From Anaerocolumna sp. AGMB13025 (GTDB taxonomy: Bacteria > Bacillota > Clostridia > Lachnospirales > Lachnospiraceae): a stretch of DNA of 64,000 nucleotides. A model generated the notes under the pieces. The model was not told the DNA's origin. It made no database searches and worked only from the letters and a program-made list of their open reading frames with translations. The first letter of the stretch is position 1. Every line of letters starts with the position of its first letter. Positions 28,383 to 37,579 of the stretch are shown here, in pieces. A program made the position numbers and the translations under genes. The stretch covers positions 2,845,001 through 2,909,000 of the forward strand of contig NZ_CP121445.1 in assembly GCF_029689925.1 (NCBI RefSeq), read 5' to 3'.

Positions 28383-28883
28383 ATGGAGACAGATAAAATG
28401 CAAGTAACAAAGTCAGATACAATGCACCTAACGACTGTTCATGGCAATCTTACTCTAAAGGAACTGGAACATATTGCGGTCTGCGAGGAATGTGCAGAGA
28501 AATTTGCCGAAGGCATTATACTGCAGGACATGATAAAAGCACCACATTATATGAAAGAAAATATACTGGGAAAAGTCAGGGACTTGGAACGTTCAACAGA
28601 GGTACGATACAGCTTTCTAAAGCTGAACTGGAAAAACATCCAACTGCTGCGATACAGTTTAAAGATTGGTCTGGCTATGTGTACAGCTCTGGCATTACTT
28701 CTCATAATACCTCCTGGTAAGGAAACAACACCGCAGCAACCTTTGGGCATTGTACGTTTTTTAGATAAGATAAATCTTGGAATAAGTGAGTTTTCCGATG
28801 ATATGGTGGCATATACGGAAAATCTGGTATCAAATAATGATTTGAATAAGGAGGATTTTAAATATGACAAGGAAAAAAAATAG
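28383..28883 (+). CDS. Probable anti-sigma factor with zinc-type motif
   Basis: The 166-residue protein has an N-terminal cytosolic part with His30-x3-Cys34-x2-Cys37 (EHIAVCEEC), the core of the zinc-binding anti-sigma fold, and one transmembrane helix (about 93-110, IGLAMCTALALLLIIP), followed by an acidic outer tail. Location right after an ECF sigma gene supports an anti-sigma role: it would hold the sigma factor at the membrane until a signal arrives. The homology is weak by eye, so the function rests on motif plus context. It overlaps the next gene by 20 bases. Confidence 0.72.
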   Translation: METDKMQVTKSDTMHLTTVHGNLTLKELEHIAVCEECAEKFAEGIILQDMIKAPHYMKENILGKVRDLERSTEVRYSFLKLNWKNIQLLRYSLKIGLAMCTALALLLIIPPGKETTPQQPLGIVRFLDKINLGISEFSDDMVAYTENLVSNNDLNKEDFKYDKEKK

Positions 28884-29733
28884 TTTTCTCACCTTTATAT
28901 TTTCTACTATGTTTGGAGCAGGACATATGTATATGGGTTTTATGAAACAAGGAATATCAATAATGACAGCGGCAGTACTTATAATAGCAGCGGGTAACTG
29001 GACCCGGCTTGGCATTATATTTTTAGCCCTCCCGGTGCTATGGTTTTACAGCTTTTTTGATGCAATTAATAAAATGACGCTGCCCGACCGGATATTTCAG
29101 ACCTTGGAGGATCATTATTTATTTCTTCCAACTCAGGATAATGCTCCGTTAAAACACCTTATTACGAAATATGAAAAGGCAATAGCCATATTCCTGATTC
29201 TAATCGGAGCAACAGTATTGTGCGATAATCTTCTGAATTTTATTGCAGACCAAACAGAAAGATATATTAATTCTGGTCTTAGTGATTTTATACGATCCCT
29301 GCGTTGGAATGGGCAGAAAATACTATTTTCAGTGGTAATTATTATTATAGGTGTCAAGATGATATCTGGTAAGAAACGGGAACTGGATAGGGAAGAAATG
29401 GGTTATAAAAAGAATCGGGATTCTATAGAAAGCATAAGACCTCAAAACAGTAATTATAAGGAGCCGGAGAACAGTAATCTTCATAATCCAACACTTGTAG
29501 CTGCTCAGAGAGATACACAGCAGGAAATACAAAACGGTATGCAAAAAGATACAAGACCGGAAATACAAAAGGAAGTGCAAGAGATGCAAAAAGTTACACC
29601 GCTGGAAACACAAAAGGAAATGCAGCAAGAGATGCAGAAGGTTACACAACAGGATATAATTGCACTAGATAACTCAATAATAATGGAGGCCAATGAAGTG
29701 GACAGTAAGGAGGCAAAAGATGAGAATGCATAG
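28864..29733 (+). CDS. Membrane protein with Gln/Met-rich C-terminal tail, function unknown
   Basis: The 289-residue protein has an N-terminal membrane part with about four helices, starting FIFSTMFGAGHMYMGFMKQGI, which resembles TM2-type membrane proteins (gly-rich turn between two helices). The last 100 residues are polar and repetitive: Gln-Lys-Met-rich steps such as EIQKEVQEMQKVTPLETQ recur with a coiled-coil-like period. The gene overlaps the anti-sigma gene by 20 bases and the following gene by 14, so it belongs to the sigma operon and may be part of the sensing machinery. I do not recognise a specific family. Confidence 0.75.
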   Translation: MTRKKNSFLTFIFSTMFGAGHMYMGFMKQGISIMTAAVLIIAAGNWTRLGIIFLALPVLWFYSFFDAINKMTLPDRIFQTLEDHYLFLPTQDNAPLKHLITKYEKAIAIFLILIGATVLCDNLLNFIADQTERYINSGLSDFIRSLRWNGQKILFSVVIIIIGVKMISGKKRELDREEMGYKKNRDSIESIRPQNSNYKEPENSNLHNPTLVAAQRDTQQEIQNGMQKDTRPEIQKEVQEMQKVTPLETQKEMQQEMQKVTQQDIIALDNSIIMEANEVDSKEAKDENA

Positions 29734-30007
29734 AGCAGGAACCTTTACCCTTGGCTTTGGTCTAATAATCTTTGGAATACTGTTTATGATAAGAATATTT
29801 ACCAATATAATCAGTTACCAGACTGTGTTTAAATTATGGCCCTTTATTTTTATTTTATTAGGTGGGGAAATTTTAATAGGACATAGGAAAGAAGAAACAA
29901 TTGTTTATGATGGAGCTGCAATTTTTCTTATAATGGTATTAACTTTTTTTGCCATGGGTATGGCTGGAATGCAGTATCTGTTTGAAAACGGAAGACTTAT
30001 TTATTGA
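29720..30007 (+). CDS. Small membrane protein resembling the LiaI/LiaF transmembrane region
   Basis: From ATG 29720 the product is 95 residues with three helices; RAGTFTLGFGLIIFGILFMI...LWPFIFILLGGEILI is the pattern of DUF5668/LiaI-LiaF-like transmembrane domains. AAGGAGG at 29707-29713 is correctly placed for this start and not for an in-frame GTG/ATG at 29693. It closes the four-gene sigma operon. LiaF-type proteins modulate envelope-stress signalling, which fits the context; the actual role is inference. Confidence 0.75.
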   Translation: MRMHRAGTFTLGFGLIIFGILFMIRIFTNIISYQTVFKLWPFIFILLGGEILIGHRKEETIVYDGAAIFLIMVLTFFAMGMAGMQYLFENGRLIY

Positions 30008-30060
30008 TAGGTGTTGGTATAATACAAAAATAAAATCAAATATGAGATGTTAAATTTAAG

Positions 30061-30110
30061 TTGTCCGGTAAGAATAAGCAGCAGGCTGTTTTTTTACTGG
30101 ACAAATTTTT
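30061..30110 (+). terminator. Terminator of the ECF sigma operon
   Basis: TTGTCCGGTAA (30061-30071) pairs with TTACTGGACAA (30094-30104, one G-T pair) and ATTTTT follows. Confidence 0.75.
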
Positions 30111-30202
30111 AAAATTAGGTTACTTTAGGTAAAGTTTTTGTGTTATAATAAGACAGGAGCGGTTAAGTAACCGTAAAAAGTGCAAAAGGAAAGGTATTAT
30201 AT

Positions 30203-31036
30203 ATGGATTTTTTTGAGATTTTAAAAGTAATTTTCTTAGGAATCGTTGAAGGAATTACAGAATGGCTGCCTATCAGCAGCACGGGACATATGATTTTGGT
30301 GGATGAAATCATGCCGCTTAATTTATCACCAGATTTTAAAGAAGTTTTTTTCATCGTGATACAGTTTGGTGCTATTTTAGCGGTCATCTTATTATTTTGG
30401 AACAAGATTTTCCCTTTCAATTTTAAGAAGGATCAAGGTCCCTTTATAAAAATGGATATTATGACCTTATGGATTAAGATTGCCATCGCTTGTCTGCCGG
30501 CAATTATTATGGTGCTTTTGTTTGATGATATCATTGATAAATATTTCTATAATTATATTACGGTAGCAATAACACTGGTGGTCTATGGTATTTTATTTAT
30601 CGTTATTGAGAATATTAATAAACATAGAAAACCTGTTATCAGGAACTTATCCGATCTAACTTATAAAACTGCTTTTATGATTGGATTATTCCAATTGTTG
30701 TCCTTGATACCGGGTACTTCAAGATCCGGTGCTACAATATTAGGTGCTATTATTATTGGTACATCCAGATATGTGGCAGCAGAATTCTCCTTTTTCTTAG
30801 CGATTCCGGCTATGTTTGGTTACAGCTTGCTTAAAATGCTTAAGTTTGGTCTGAATTTCCAAGGGAATGAGATAATGATATTAATACTGGGAATGTTATC
30901 AGCCTTTGTAGTTTCCGTATTTGCAATCAGATTCTTAATGGGATTTGTTAAGAAACATGATTTCAAGGTTTTTGGATATTACAGAATCGTGTTAGGTGTT
31001 CTAGTTGTTATTTATTTTTTAGCTACAGGAAAGTAG
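30203..31036 (+). CDS. uppP: Undecaprenyl-diphosphatase
   Basis: UppP (BacA) removes a phosphate from undecaprenyl pyrophosphate, recycling the lipid carrier of peptidoglycan and wall-polymer synthesis; extra copies give bacitracin resistance. The 277-residue membrane protein has the two catalytic motifs [17 protein letters not shown] (13-29) and PGTSRSGAT (about 170-178) and some eight helices. GAAAGG precedes the ATG. A TATAAT at 30144-30149 is a likely -10, followed by a small palindrome CGGTTAAGTAACCG (30160-30173). It lies alone behind the sigma operon. Confidence 0.95.
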   Translation: MDFFEILKVIFLGIVEGITEWLPISSTGHMILVDEIMPLNLSPDFKEVFFIVIQFGAILAVILLFWNKIFPFNFKKDQGPFIKMDIMTLWIKIAIACLPAIIMVLLFDDIIDKYFYNYITVAITLVVYGILFIVIENINKHRKPVIRNLSDLTYKTAFMIGLFQLLSLIPGTSRSGATILGAIIIGTSRYVAAEFSFFLAIPAMFGYSLLKMLKFGLNFQGNEIMILILGMLSAFVVSVFAIRFLMGFVKKHDFKVFGYYRIVLGVLVVIYFLATGK

Positions 31037-31043
31037 TAATTAT

Positions 31044-31144
31044 AAACGGTGATAAGCGTTAGGATTCTATATTAAAGTATTCTATATTTAAGACTGGCAT
31101 ATATGATAGAATTAACCTGGTTTTTGTAGCGTATCACCGTTTTT
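31044..31144 (+). terminator. Long-loop terminator after uppP
   Basis: AAACGGTGATA (31044-31054) pairs with TATCACCGTTT (31132-31142) and the T-run continues. The 77-base loop is unusually long and AT-rich and may fold on itself. Confidence 0.55.
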
Positions 31145-31185
31145 ACGAGTAATAATGTACAATAAAAAAAATAATGATAAATCTA

Positions 31186-31280
31186 TTGACAACATATTAC
31201 ACAACTGATATAATGGGTTTAACGTTAAACGGTAACAATACTACATAATATTAATAGATTTCGTAAGTTTAACGTTAAAC
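31186..31280 (+). promoter_or_regulatory. Sugar ABC operon promoter with two LacI-type operators
   Basis: TTGACA (31186-31191) and TATAAT (31209-31214) form a consensus promoter with a 17-base spacer. Two identical perfect palindromes GTTTAACGTTAAAC lie at 31217-31230 and 31267-31280, both downstream of the -10 and 50 bases apart centre to centre. The central CG and the symmetry fit LacI/GalR operators. A near-identical site lies in front of the LacI gene at 41003, which argues that its product represses this promoter. Confidence 0.85.
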
Positions 31281-31316
31281 TATTTATGAAACCTATTAAA
31301 AGGAAGGGGATAATTT

Positions 31317-32819
31317 ATGAAGAAAATCAAAAAACTGGTTAGTCTCTTGGTATGCCTTGTGCTCACAGCTAGCATGGTTGCAGCCTGTGGTAAAAAGAAC
31401 GATACGCCCACGGATACCTCGACAGATACGAACCAAAGTACAGTAGCACAGACCACGGAGGGTACGGCTGCAACGGATCAATCAACAGATACCACCACAG
31501 AACCAGCTTCAGGAGAAAATATCCAGTTAAAACTTGGTATCTGGCCGGAAGACACTTTAACTGCAGACATTGAGCTTCATAAAGGATATGTTAAGACCTT
31601 TAACGAGACACATCCTAACGTTGAAGTTGTTCCTGCTTATTACAAATATGCTACGGATACCTTTGTATCCTTAGCGGAGTCAGGAAATCTTCCCACAATT
31701 TTTGAAACCTGGTATACAGAACCTCAGAAGTTAATTAATGGAGGATTCGTAGCTGATATTACAGATGAGCTTGCTGCAAGAGGATGGGATAAAGCAATCA
31801 ATCCTTCTATCAAAGATCTGTTATCAAAAGATGGTAGAATTTATGGTATTCCTCGTGATGGTTATGCATTAGGTTTAATGATTAATGTGGAATTATTTGA
31901 AGAAGCTGGTCTTGTTGATGCTGACGGATACCCGATATATCCTAAGACCTGGCAGGAACTTGCTGAGACTGCTAAAAAGATTAAAGATGCTACCGGCCAG
32001 GCTGGTTTCTGTCTGTTAGCAAAAGATAATGCAGGGGGATGGCATTTCAGCAATATCGCATGGGCATTTGGTGCAACTTTAACAACGGAAGAAAACGGTA
32101 AATTTGTAGCTAACGTAGACAGCCCGGAAGCAATTGCAGCCATGGAATATGTTAAATCTTTAAAATGGGACTATGATGTACTAACTCCTGATCCTACGAA
32201 TGAAGACTGGAGTACAGGCTTTGTAAACTTAGGAACCGGAACCGCTGCTATGTATATCGCAGCCAACGACGCAGTTAATCAGCCTACACAGGTAAATGGG
32301 CTGCCGGTTGATAAATTATCTTTAGCGGCTTTACCGGCAGGACCTGGCGGAGCGCAGTTCTCCTTATCAGGCGGAACTCCTTATATGTTTGCGAAAGATG
32401 CTACTCCGGACCAAATCAATGCAGCGCTTGATTATCTTGAAGTTATGGGGAAGGCTCCGGTTGCTACTGATGATGCAATTGCAGGTATGAGAGCAGATGC
32501 GCAGAATAAAGTTGCTAATAAAGTTCCTGTTATTCCTCGTTTCCCTTGCTGGGTTGATGATAAGGTACTTGCAGCAGAGGCAGCTGTAACCAAGGAATTT
32601 GGTAATGTGGACATGAAACTTTATGATTCCTATTTTAATGCAATTAAGGCACCGGGTAATCTTCGCTTAGAAGAACCAGGTTCTGCACAGGATTTATATG
32701 CGGAATTAACCAAGGTACTTCAGGCAGTAGTAACAGATAAGAATGCAGATGTTGCAGCGCTCATGAAAACTGCTGACGAGAACTACCAGAAATTACTTGA
32801 TGAAAATGTAAATAAATAG
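31317..32819 (+). CDS. Sugar ABC transporter substrate-binding lipoprotein
   Basis: The 500-residue protein has a lipoprotein signal peptide (VAAC, Cys24), a Thr/Asp-rich linker to about residue 60, and a family-1 extracellular solute-binding fold (NIQLKLGIWPEDT, then FVSLAESGNLPTIFETWYTEP). It captures an oligosaccharide, presumably an alpha-glucoside given the two GH65 phosphorylases downstream. It is larger than the usual 420 residues. First gene of a three-gene transporter under LacI-type operators; a strong hairpin at 32856-32892 separates it from the permease genes and probably boosts its expression. Confidence 0.92.
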   Translation: MKKIKKLVSLLVCLVLTASMVAACGKKNDTPTDTSTDTNQSTVAQTTEGTAATDQSTDTTTEPASGENIQLKLGIWPEDTLTADIELHKGYVKTFNETHPNVEVVPAYYKYATDTFVSLAESGNLPTIFETWYTEPQKLINGGFVADITDELAARGWDKAINPSIKDLLSKDGRIYGIPRDGYALGLMINVELFEEAGLVDADGYPIYPKTWQELAETAKKIKDATGQAGFCLLAKDNAGGWHFSNIAWAFGATLTTEENGKFVANVDSPEAIAAMEYVKSLKWDYDVLTPDPTNEDWSTGFVNLGTGTAAMYIAANDAVNQPTQVNGLPVDKLSLAALPAGPGGAQFSLSGGTPYMFAKDATPDQINAALDYLEVMGKAPVATDDAIAGMRADAQNKVANKVPVIPRFPCWVDDKVLAAEAAVTKEFGNVDMKLYDSYFNAIKAPGNLRLEEPGSAQDLYAELTKVLQAVVTDKNADVAALMKTADENYQKLLDENVNK

Positions 32820-32855
32820 TAGGCTTATAATTAGTTTTTATCTATATAACCATTC

Positions 32856-32892
32856 GATGATGGGGTTTTCTGAATAAGATTACCCCATCATC
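32856..32892 (+). other. Intercistronic hairpin after the sugar-binding protein gene
   Basis: GATGATGGGGT (32856-32866) pairs perfectly with ACCCCATCATC (32882-32892); only TTT follows. Likely a 3'-end stabiliser or partial terminator between the receptor and permease genes. Confidence 0.65.
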
Positions 32893-32918
32893 TTTAGAGA
32901 AAAAGGAGGGTGGATAAA

Positions 32919-33830
32919 ATGGTCAGGGCAAAAAAAGAAAAACTCCAGCTGAAAACAAAACAAGGATTTAGAAAAAAGGATCTGGCAGGATGGCTGATCA
33001 TGCTTCCGACAATTATATTATTTGCATTTTTTGTGTGGGAGCCTTTACTCGAAAGTATTCGTCTCTCCCTATATACGGCAAAAGGAATTCGGCTTGAAGA
33101 ATTTGTTGGATTTGACAATTATATCAGAGTATTTAAACATCCGGACTTTGTTGCTGCTTTTGCAAATACGTTTAAATACATAATTTGGTCTCTAGTTATC
33201 GGTTTTTTTACACCCATTATTATGGCAGTATTAATTTCAGAAACAGTACATTTTAAGAGTTTTTTTCGTGTGGGAGTTTATTTCCCTAATATTATGCCGG
33301 GACTTGCAACGGTTCTTATGTGGCGATATTTTTTCAGTCCGGGAAATACAGGCGTACTTAATATTTTATTAGAAAAGATAGGTGCTGGACCTCTTTTGTG
33401 GCTGACAAATCCTAAATTAACTGTTCCGCTTATTGTTATCACCATGACCTGGAGAGGTGCCGGTGCTACGGCCTTAATATATATGGCGGGTATCAGTAAT
33501 ATTAATCCTGAATTGTATGAGGCTGCCACGATCGATGGAGCAGGAATATTTCAGAGAATGAGGTTTATTACGGTGCCTAGTATATTTGCCCTCGGAAAGA
33601 CACTTTTAATATTACAGATTATAGCTGTCTTCCAGATCCTCTACGAACCACTAGTTATGACCAACGGCGGACCGAATAATGCAAGTATATCTATTATGCA
33701 GTTGGTTTATAACTATGCTTTCCGTGATTTTAATTATCCAATGGCGGCTGCTTTATCCGTAATAATATGTATTATACTGGTAGTTTTAAGCGGATTATAC
33801 TTTAAACTTACCGCCTCGAAGGAAAATTAG
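32919..33830 (+). CDS. Sugar ABC transporter permease (MalF/UgpA type)
   Basis: The 303-residue membrane protein has six helices and the EAA loop YEAATIDGAGIFQRMRFITVP near residues 200-220, typical of CUT1 sugar importers. The start is ATG 32919 behind AAAGGAGG at 32902-32909; an in-frame GTG at 32910 lies inside that site. It pairs with the permease at 33941. No ABC ATPase gene is present in the operon, so the importer must use a shared MsmX/MalK-type ATPase encoded elsewhere, a known habit of Firmicute CUT1 systems. Confidence 0.92.
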   Translation: MVRAKKEKLQLKTKQGFRKKDLAGWLIMLPTIILFAFFVWEPLLESIRLSLYTAKGIRLEEFVGFDNYIRVFKHPDFVAAFANTFKYIIWSLVIGFFTPIIMAVLISETVHFKSFFRVGVYFPNIMPGLATVLMWRYFFSPGNTGVLNILLEKIGAGPLLWLTNPKLTVPLIVITMTWRGAGATALIYMAGISNINPELYEAATIDGAGIFQRMRFITVPSIFALGKTLLILQIIAVFQILYEPLVMTNGGPNNASISIMQLVYNYAFRDFNYPMAAALSVIICIILVVLSGLYFKLTASKEN

Positions 33831-33940
33831 CAGGTTCTGCTAGAATACAGTAGCCTGTTATAATCCTCAATTTATGCTGGCACAGGCAATTGAGTAATCT
33901 TGATTCGTGAGCGTAAAGTGCACACAGATGGGAGCTTTTA

Positions 33941-34819
33941 ATGTTTTTTGAAAAGTATAGAAAAAAAGAGGACGGAACCATTCGTTTTTATGATCTTAAC
34001 TCTACCAGAACAAAGATTTTATGCATTATAATTTTTATCCTTTGTATCGGAATCATCATTGTAGCATTATTTCCGCCGGTATGGGTGTTTCTGGCAAGCT
34101 TTAAGGATATTAAGGAGTTTCGCAGAAATCCTACCATCCTGCCGCAGAAGTTTGATTTACAAGTTTTCATAAAAACATGGAATGATTTAAAATTCGTCAA
34201 GTATTATGTGAATTCTTTCATATCCGTACTAGGCAGTGTAATCAGTGCGGTTATTTTTAACGGTTTGCTGGCATACGGCTTAGCTATTTTAAAGCCGAAG
34301 GGACATAAAATAGTATATGGACTGGTAATGTGGAGTTTATTAATCCCGGCAACTACAAGTATTGTTGCCTTGTTTGTTAACATTAACAAGATTGGTCTTA
34401 ACCAATCTTTTATACCATTATGGCTGGCTTTGGGAGCCAATGCCTTTTATGTAGTATTATTCAAGCAGTTCTTTGAAGGTCTTCCAAGAGAAATTGTCGA
34501 AGCTGCTAAGCTGGACGGCTGCGGATATCTGCAGACATTTTTGCGGATTATATTACCGCTTTCCAAATCAATCGTTATGGTAGTAGTTATTTTTGCAATC
34601 AATGCGGCATGGTCTGATTTCCTGCTTCCATATCTGCTTTTGAATGGATCGGGTAAAGAAACTGTTATGGTACGCTTGTTTATGTTCCGAACGTCCAATG
34701 CAACGGATGTCGAGGTTCTTAGAGCAGTAGCATTTTCTATTGTCCCGCCCATTATATTATTTACGGTTTTCCAGAAACAAATTACGGCAGGTGCGGCGGC
34801 AGGTGCATTAAAGGGGTGA
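33941..34819 (+). CDS. Sugar ABC transporter permease (MalG/UgpE type)
   Basis: The 292-residue protein has six helices and the EAA loop VEAAKLDGCGYLQTFLRIIL near residues 186-206. The C-terminus AGAAAGALKG is the ending characteristic of the MalG group. It completes the heterodimeric channel with the protein encoded at 32919. A palindromic repeat element follows 47 bases downstream and probably ends transcription. Confidence 0.92.
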   Translation: MFFEKYRKKEDGTIRFYDLNSTRTKILCIIIFILCIGIIIVALFPPVWVFLASFKDIKEFRRNPTILPQKFDLQVFIKTWNDLKFVKYYVNSFISVLGSVISAVIFNGLLAYGLAILKPKGHKIVYGLVMWSLLIPATTSIVALFVNINKIGLNQSFIPLWLALGANAFYVVLFKQFFEGLPREIVEAAKLDGCGYLQTFLRIILPLSKSIVMVVVIFAINAAWSDFLLPYLLLNGSGKETVMVRLFMFRTSNATDVEVLRAVAFSIVPPIILFTVFQKQITAGAAAGALKG

Positions 34820-34866
34820 GAGTTCTCCCAATCATCTGTTATACCATACCGGCTTTATAATTGTGT

Positions 34867-35067
34867 GGGGCTGTTCAAATCAAAGACTAAATTACCTGGG
34901 AGAGAATAAGGATTATATTTTGCAGAAATTTTGTGGAAAGTATGCGCGAATGGCTGCAAGAAAGAGAATGCAGCCGCATATTCGCGCGAACTTGTAACAA
35001 AATTTCTGCAAAATATAATCCTTATTCTATGCCCAGGGCTGGTATTCTATATTTTGCAACAGCCCCT
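34867..35067. repeat. Palindromic repeat element, copy 2, with an inserted inner hairpin
   Basis: A perfect 32-bp stem (34903-34934 with 34997-35028, core AGAATAAGGATTATA) lies between outer arms GGGGCTGTT (34867) and AACAGCCCC (to 35067). Flanks match copy 1 (9482-9601) in reverse orientation. Its loop holds a further hairpin: GCGCGAAT/ATTCGCGC with GGCTGCA/TGCAGCC inside (about 34943-34987). A separate small hairpin TGTGCC/GGCACA follows at 35074-35095. Located after the sugar permease genes. Confidence 0.85.
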
Positions 35068-35120
35068 ACAGTTTGTGCCAATTTAATCAGGCACAGACTA
35101 TTTATGAATAGGAGAATGCT

Positions 35121-35259
35121 TCCTATAATATAAAAAAACGCTCCGCTAGGGATGCGCACCTCGCGGAGAGGAAGTTATTGCTGCGCAAACCACTTGGGTG
35201 CAAAAGTGTCAGTTTACTGACACTTTGTTCCGAAAACTTGCGAGGGAATGAGGTAAAGT
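35121..35259 (+). repeat. Dispersed repeat with nested stems, copy F (before GH65-1)
   Basis: The segment TCCTATAATATAAAAAAACG... through CACTTTGTTCC (35121-35231) is about 75% identical to 47246-47353. It contains CTCCGC/GCGGAG and the strong stem AAAGTGTCAGT/ACTGACACTTT (about 35203-35226), enclosed by CGCAA/TTGCG. The tail AACTTGCGAGGGAATGAGG runs to the GH65 start codon and resembles the tail of the start-codon element. Confidence 0.75.
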
Positions 35260-37566
35260 ATGGCAAAAATAGCTGACAAATATTATATCACCGATCCATG
35301 GAACATAATTGAAGAAGGTTTTGATAAAGCCTATTCTCAGGTTTCTGAGTCTATTTTTTCTTTAGGTAATGAGTACATGGGAGTCAGGGGTTATTTCGAA
35401 GAAGGGTATTCCAACGAGTCCCTGATTGGAAGTTATTTTAATGGAATTTATGAATCCCAGGAAGTGGAACATTCTGCTTATAAGGGAATGATTGATAAAA
35501 CTGAATTTATTGTTAATTCCGTTAACTGGCTTTATTTAAGAATTAAAGTGAATGACGAGGAAGTAGATTTAAACAAGTCAGAATTCAGGGATTTTATGAG
35601 AATACTGAACTTAAAGACTGGAGTGCTAAATAGGTCTTATGTGTGGATCCTGCAAGACGGCAGGGAACTAAAAGTTGAATTAGAACGTTTCTTATCTATG
35701 AATAAAGCGCACTTAGCAGGTCAAAGACTGATACTGACGCCGCTTAATTTTACCGGAGAGGTTACGGTTACGGCTGGTCTGGATTTCACTGAAATCCATC
35801 ATATGGTCGGTAAGAATTTATGGGAATGTAAGGATATAAAAGCCGGTGAAAAGTGGTGCAGTATTTTGGCGGATACCGTCAATACGAACCAGTCGGTTTT
35901 TTCCAGTTGTTATTTTGAATGTGATCCAGTAAAAGAAGAAGAAATAGTTGAGGATAAAAGAGTGTTAAAACAATTTACCCTTACTGTTACAGAGGATCAG
36001 CCAACGGTTTTTACCAGGGTTATTATGAATATAACCAGAAAGGATACATTGCCAGAGGATTTTGATTCGTTTAACGTTAAATGCATGGAAGCCGCCAATA
36101 CTGTTAAAGAAGTCCAATATGATGCTGAAAAAGCAGAAAGTGCCCTATGGTGGAAAAATGTCTGGAAGGATTCTGATATTGTAATTGAGGGAGATGAGTT
36201 AAACCAGCAGGGAATCCGCTTTTGTATCTTTCAGATGCATCAGACATACCACGGTGCGGAAAAAGGAACCATTATCGGTGCGAAAGGACTTACCGGTGAA
36301 GCCTACAGCGGCAACACCTTCTGGGATACAGAGACATATTGCCTGCCGTTTTATATATTTAATAATACTGAAGCAGCGAGACATTTAATTGAATTCCGTT
36401 ATTTGACTTTGGAGGAAGCAAAGAAACGTGCAAAGGCTCTTGACTGTGAAGGAGCTTTTTATCCCATAGCCACCATAACCGGCAGGGAATGCTGTAGTTT
36501 GTGGCAGCATGCAAGTTTACAGCTCCAGGCCTCTACTGCTGTAGCCTATGGTATCTGGCACTATGAGAATATTACTAAGGATCATGCCTTTGTGTTTAAA
36601 ACAGGACTTCCTGTACTGGTGGAAGTAAGCAGAATGCTTGCAACCCGGGGAGACTGGAGTGGAGATAAGAAACGCTACGGATTTTATGGGGTGATGGGAC
36701 CGGACGAGTTCCAGATGATGGTAAATAACAATTGCTATACCAATTATCTAGGTAAAGTTACTTTAGAATATACCTTAGAGGTGTTAAGACGCTTTAAGGA
36801 ATGCCGGGAAGCTGATTATTATAATTTTCTGGAAGAGTATAAAGTAAATACCGGTGAACTGGGCAATTGGGCAGATATTGCAGAACATATGTATATACCA
36901 TATGACGAATCCACCAGGGTGTTTGAGCAGCATGAAGGCTATTTTAACCTGCCCCATATTGATGTGGATAAGATACCAGTAGAGGATTTTCCCTTATATC
37001 ATCATTGGACTTATGACAGAATCTATCGCAATGATATGATTAAACAGCCGGATATTCTTATGATGATGTTACTGTATAACGGCAATTTTACAGAAGAACA
37101 GCTTAAAAATAATTACGAATATTATGAGCCAAGGTGTATCCATGAAAGTTCCTTATCACCTTCTGTTCATTCAATTCTGGCGGTACAGCTTAAGAAACAT
37201 GAGGAGGCTTATAAGTTCTTTGGATTTGCAACCAGGATGGATTTGGATAATTATAACCGTAATACCCTGGAGGGGCTTCATACCACCTCCATTGCGGCAG
37301 CCTGGATGAATATTGTTTACGGTTTTGCAGGAATGCGTTCCGATCAGGAGAAATTAATATTTTCTCCCTCCATCCCAAAAGAATGGAAGGGTTACTCCTT
37401 TAGAATCAGTTACGCTCAGGATGTTATACAGGTAAAAGTCGGGAAAGATACTGTTACCTTTTGTACGGCAGGCGGACGGGAAATAGAGGTATCGATCTAT
37501 GGGGAAACTATCGTATTGAGTAAAGAAGAAACGGTTATTGAAATTCCTGCGGACTATAGAGGTTAA
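35260..37566 (+). CDS. GH65 disaccharide phosphorylase (first copy)
   Basis: Family-65 enzymes cleave alpha-linked disaccharides (maltose, trehalose, kojibiose, nigerose, glucosyl-rhamnose) with phosphate, giving beta-glucose 1-phosphate. The 768-residue protein has the three-part layout: N-terminal beta-sandwich (to about 270), (alpha/alpha)6 barrel (about 300-690) and C-terminal beta-sheet. The general acid is Glu483 in MGPDEFQMMVNNNCYTN; FWDTETY and the late RCIHESSLSPSVHS phosphate-binding stretch are present. The active-site segment differs from the second copy (PDEFQMM versus PDEYHER), suggesting another acceptor sugar. A LacI-type operator sequence lies within the gene at 36069. GAGG before the ATG belongs to the repeat tail. 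Confidence 0.9.
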   Translation: MAKIADKYYITDPWNIIEEGFDKAYSQVSESIFSLGNEYMGVRGYFEEGYSNESLIGSYFNGIYESQEVEHSAYKGMIDKTEFIVNSVNWLYLRIKVNDEEVDLNKSEFRDFMRILNLKTGVLNRSYVWILQDGRELKVELERFLSMNKAHLAGQRLILTPLNFTGEVTVTAGLDFTEIHHMVGKNLWECKDIKAGEKWCSILADTVNTNQSVFSSCYFECDPVKEEEIVEDKRVLKQFTLTVTEDQPTVFTRVIMNITRKDTLPEDFDSFNVKCMEAANTVKEVQYDAEKAESALWWKNVWKDSDIVIEGDELNQQGIRFCIFQMHQTYHGAEKGTIIGAKGLTGEAYSGNTFWDTETYCLPFYIFNNTEAARHLIEFRYLTLEEAKKRAKALDCEGAFYPIATITGRECCSLWQHASLQLQASTAVAYGIWHYENITKDHAFVFKTGLPVLVEVSRMLATRGDWSGDKKRYGFYGVMGPDEFQMMVNNNCYTNYLGKVTLEYTLEVLRRFKECREADYYNFLEEYKVNTGELGNWADIAEHMYIPYDESTRVFEQHEGYFNLPHIDVDKIPVEDFPLYHHWTYDRIYRNDMIKQPDILMMMLLYNGNFTEEQLKNNYEYYEPRCIHESSLSPSVHSILAVQLKKHEEAYKFFGFATRMDLDNYNRNTLEGLHTTSIAAAWMNIVYGFAGMRSDQEKLIFSPSIPKEWKGYSFRISYAQDVIQVKVGKDTVTFCTAGGREIEVSIYGETIVLSKEETVIEIPADYRG
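36069..36082 (+). promoter_or_regulatory. Intragenic LacI-type operator
   Basis: GTTTAACGTTAAAT inside the first GH65 gene matches the operator GTTTAACGTTAAAC at 13 of 14 positions. It could add a roadblock or loop to the promoter-proximal operators nearly 5 kb upstream. Chance occurrence of 13 matches in this AT-rich window is not negligible. Confidence 0.45.
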
Positions 37567-37579
37567 GTGATTTGAAAGA

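Noticed and set aside
31862..32143. Antisense frames within the sugar-binding protein gene and other large genes
   Set aside because: Shadow frames of strongly coding genes without own signals.
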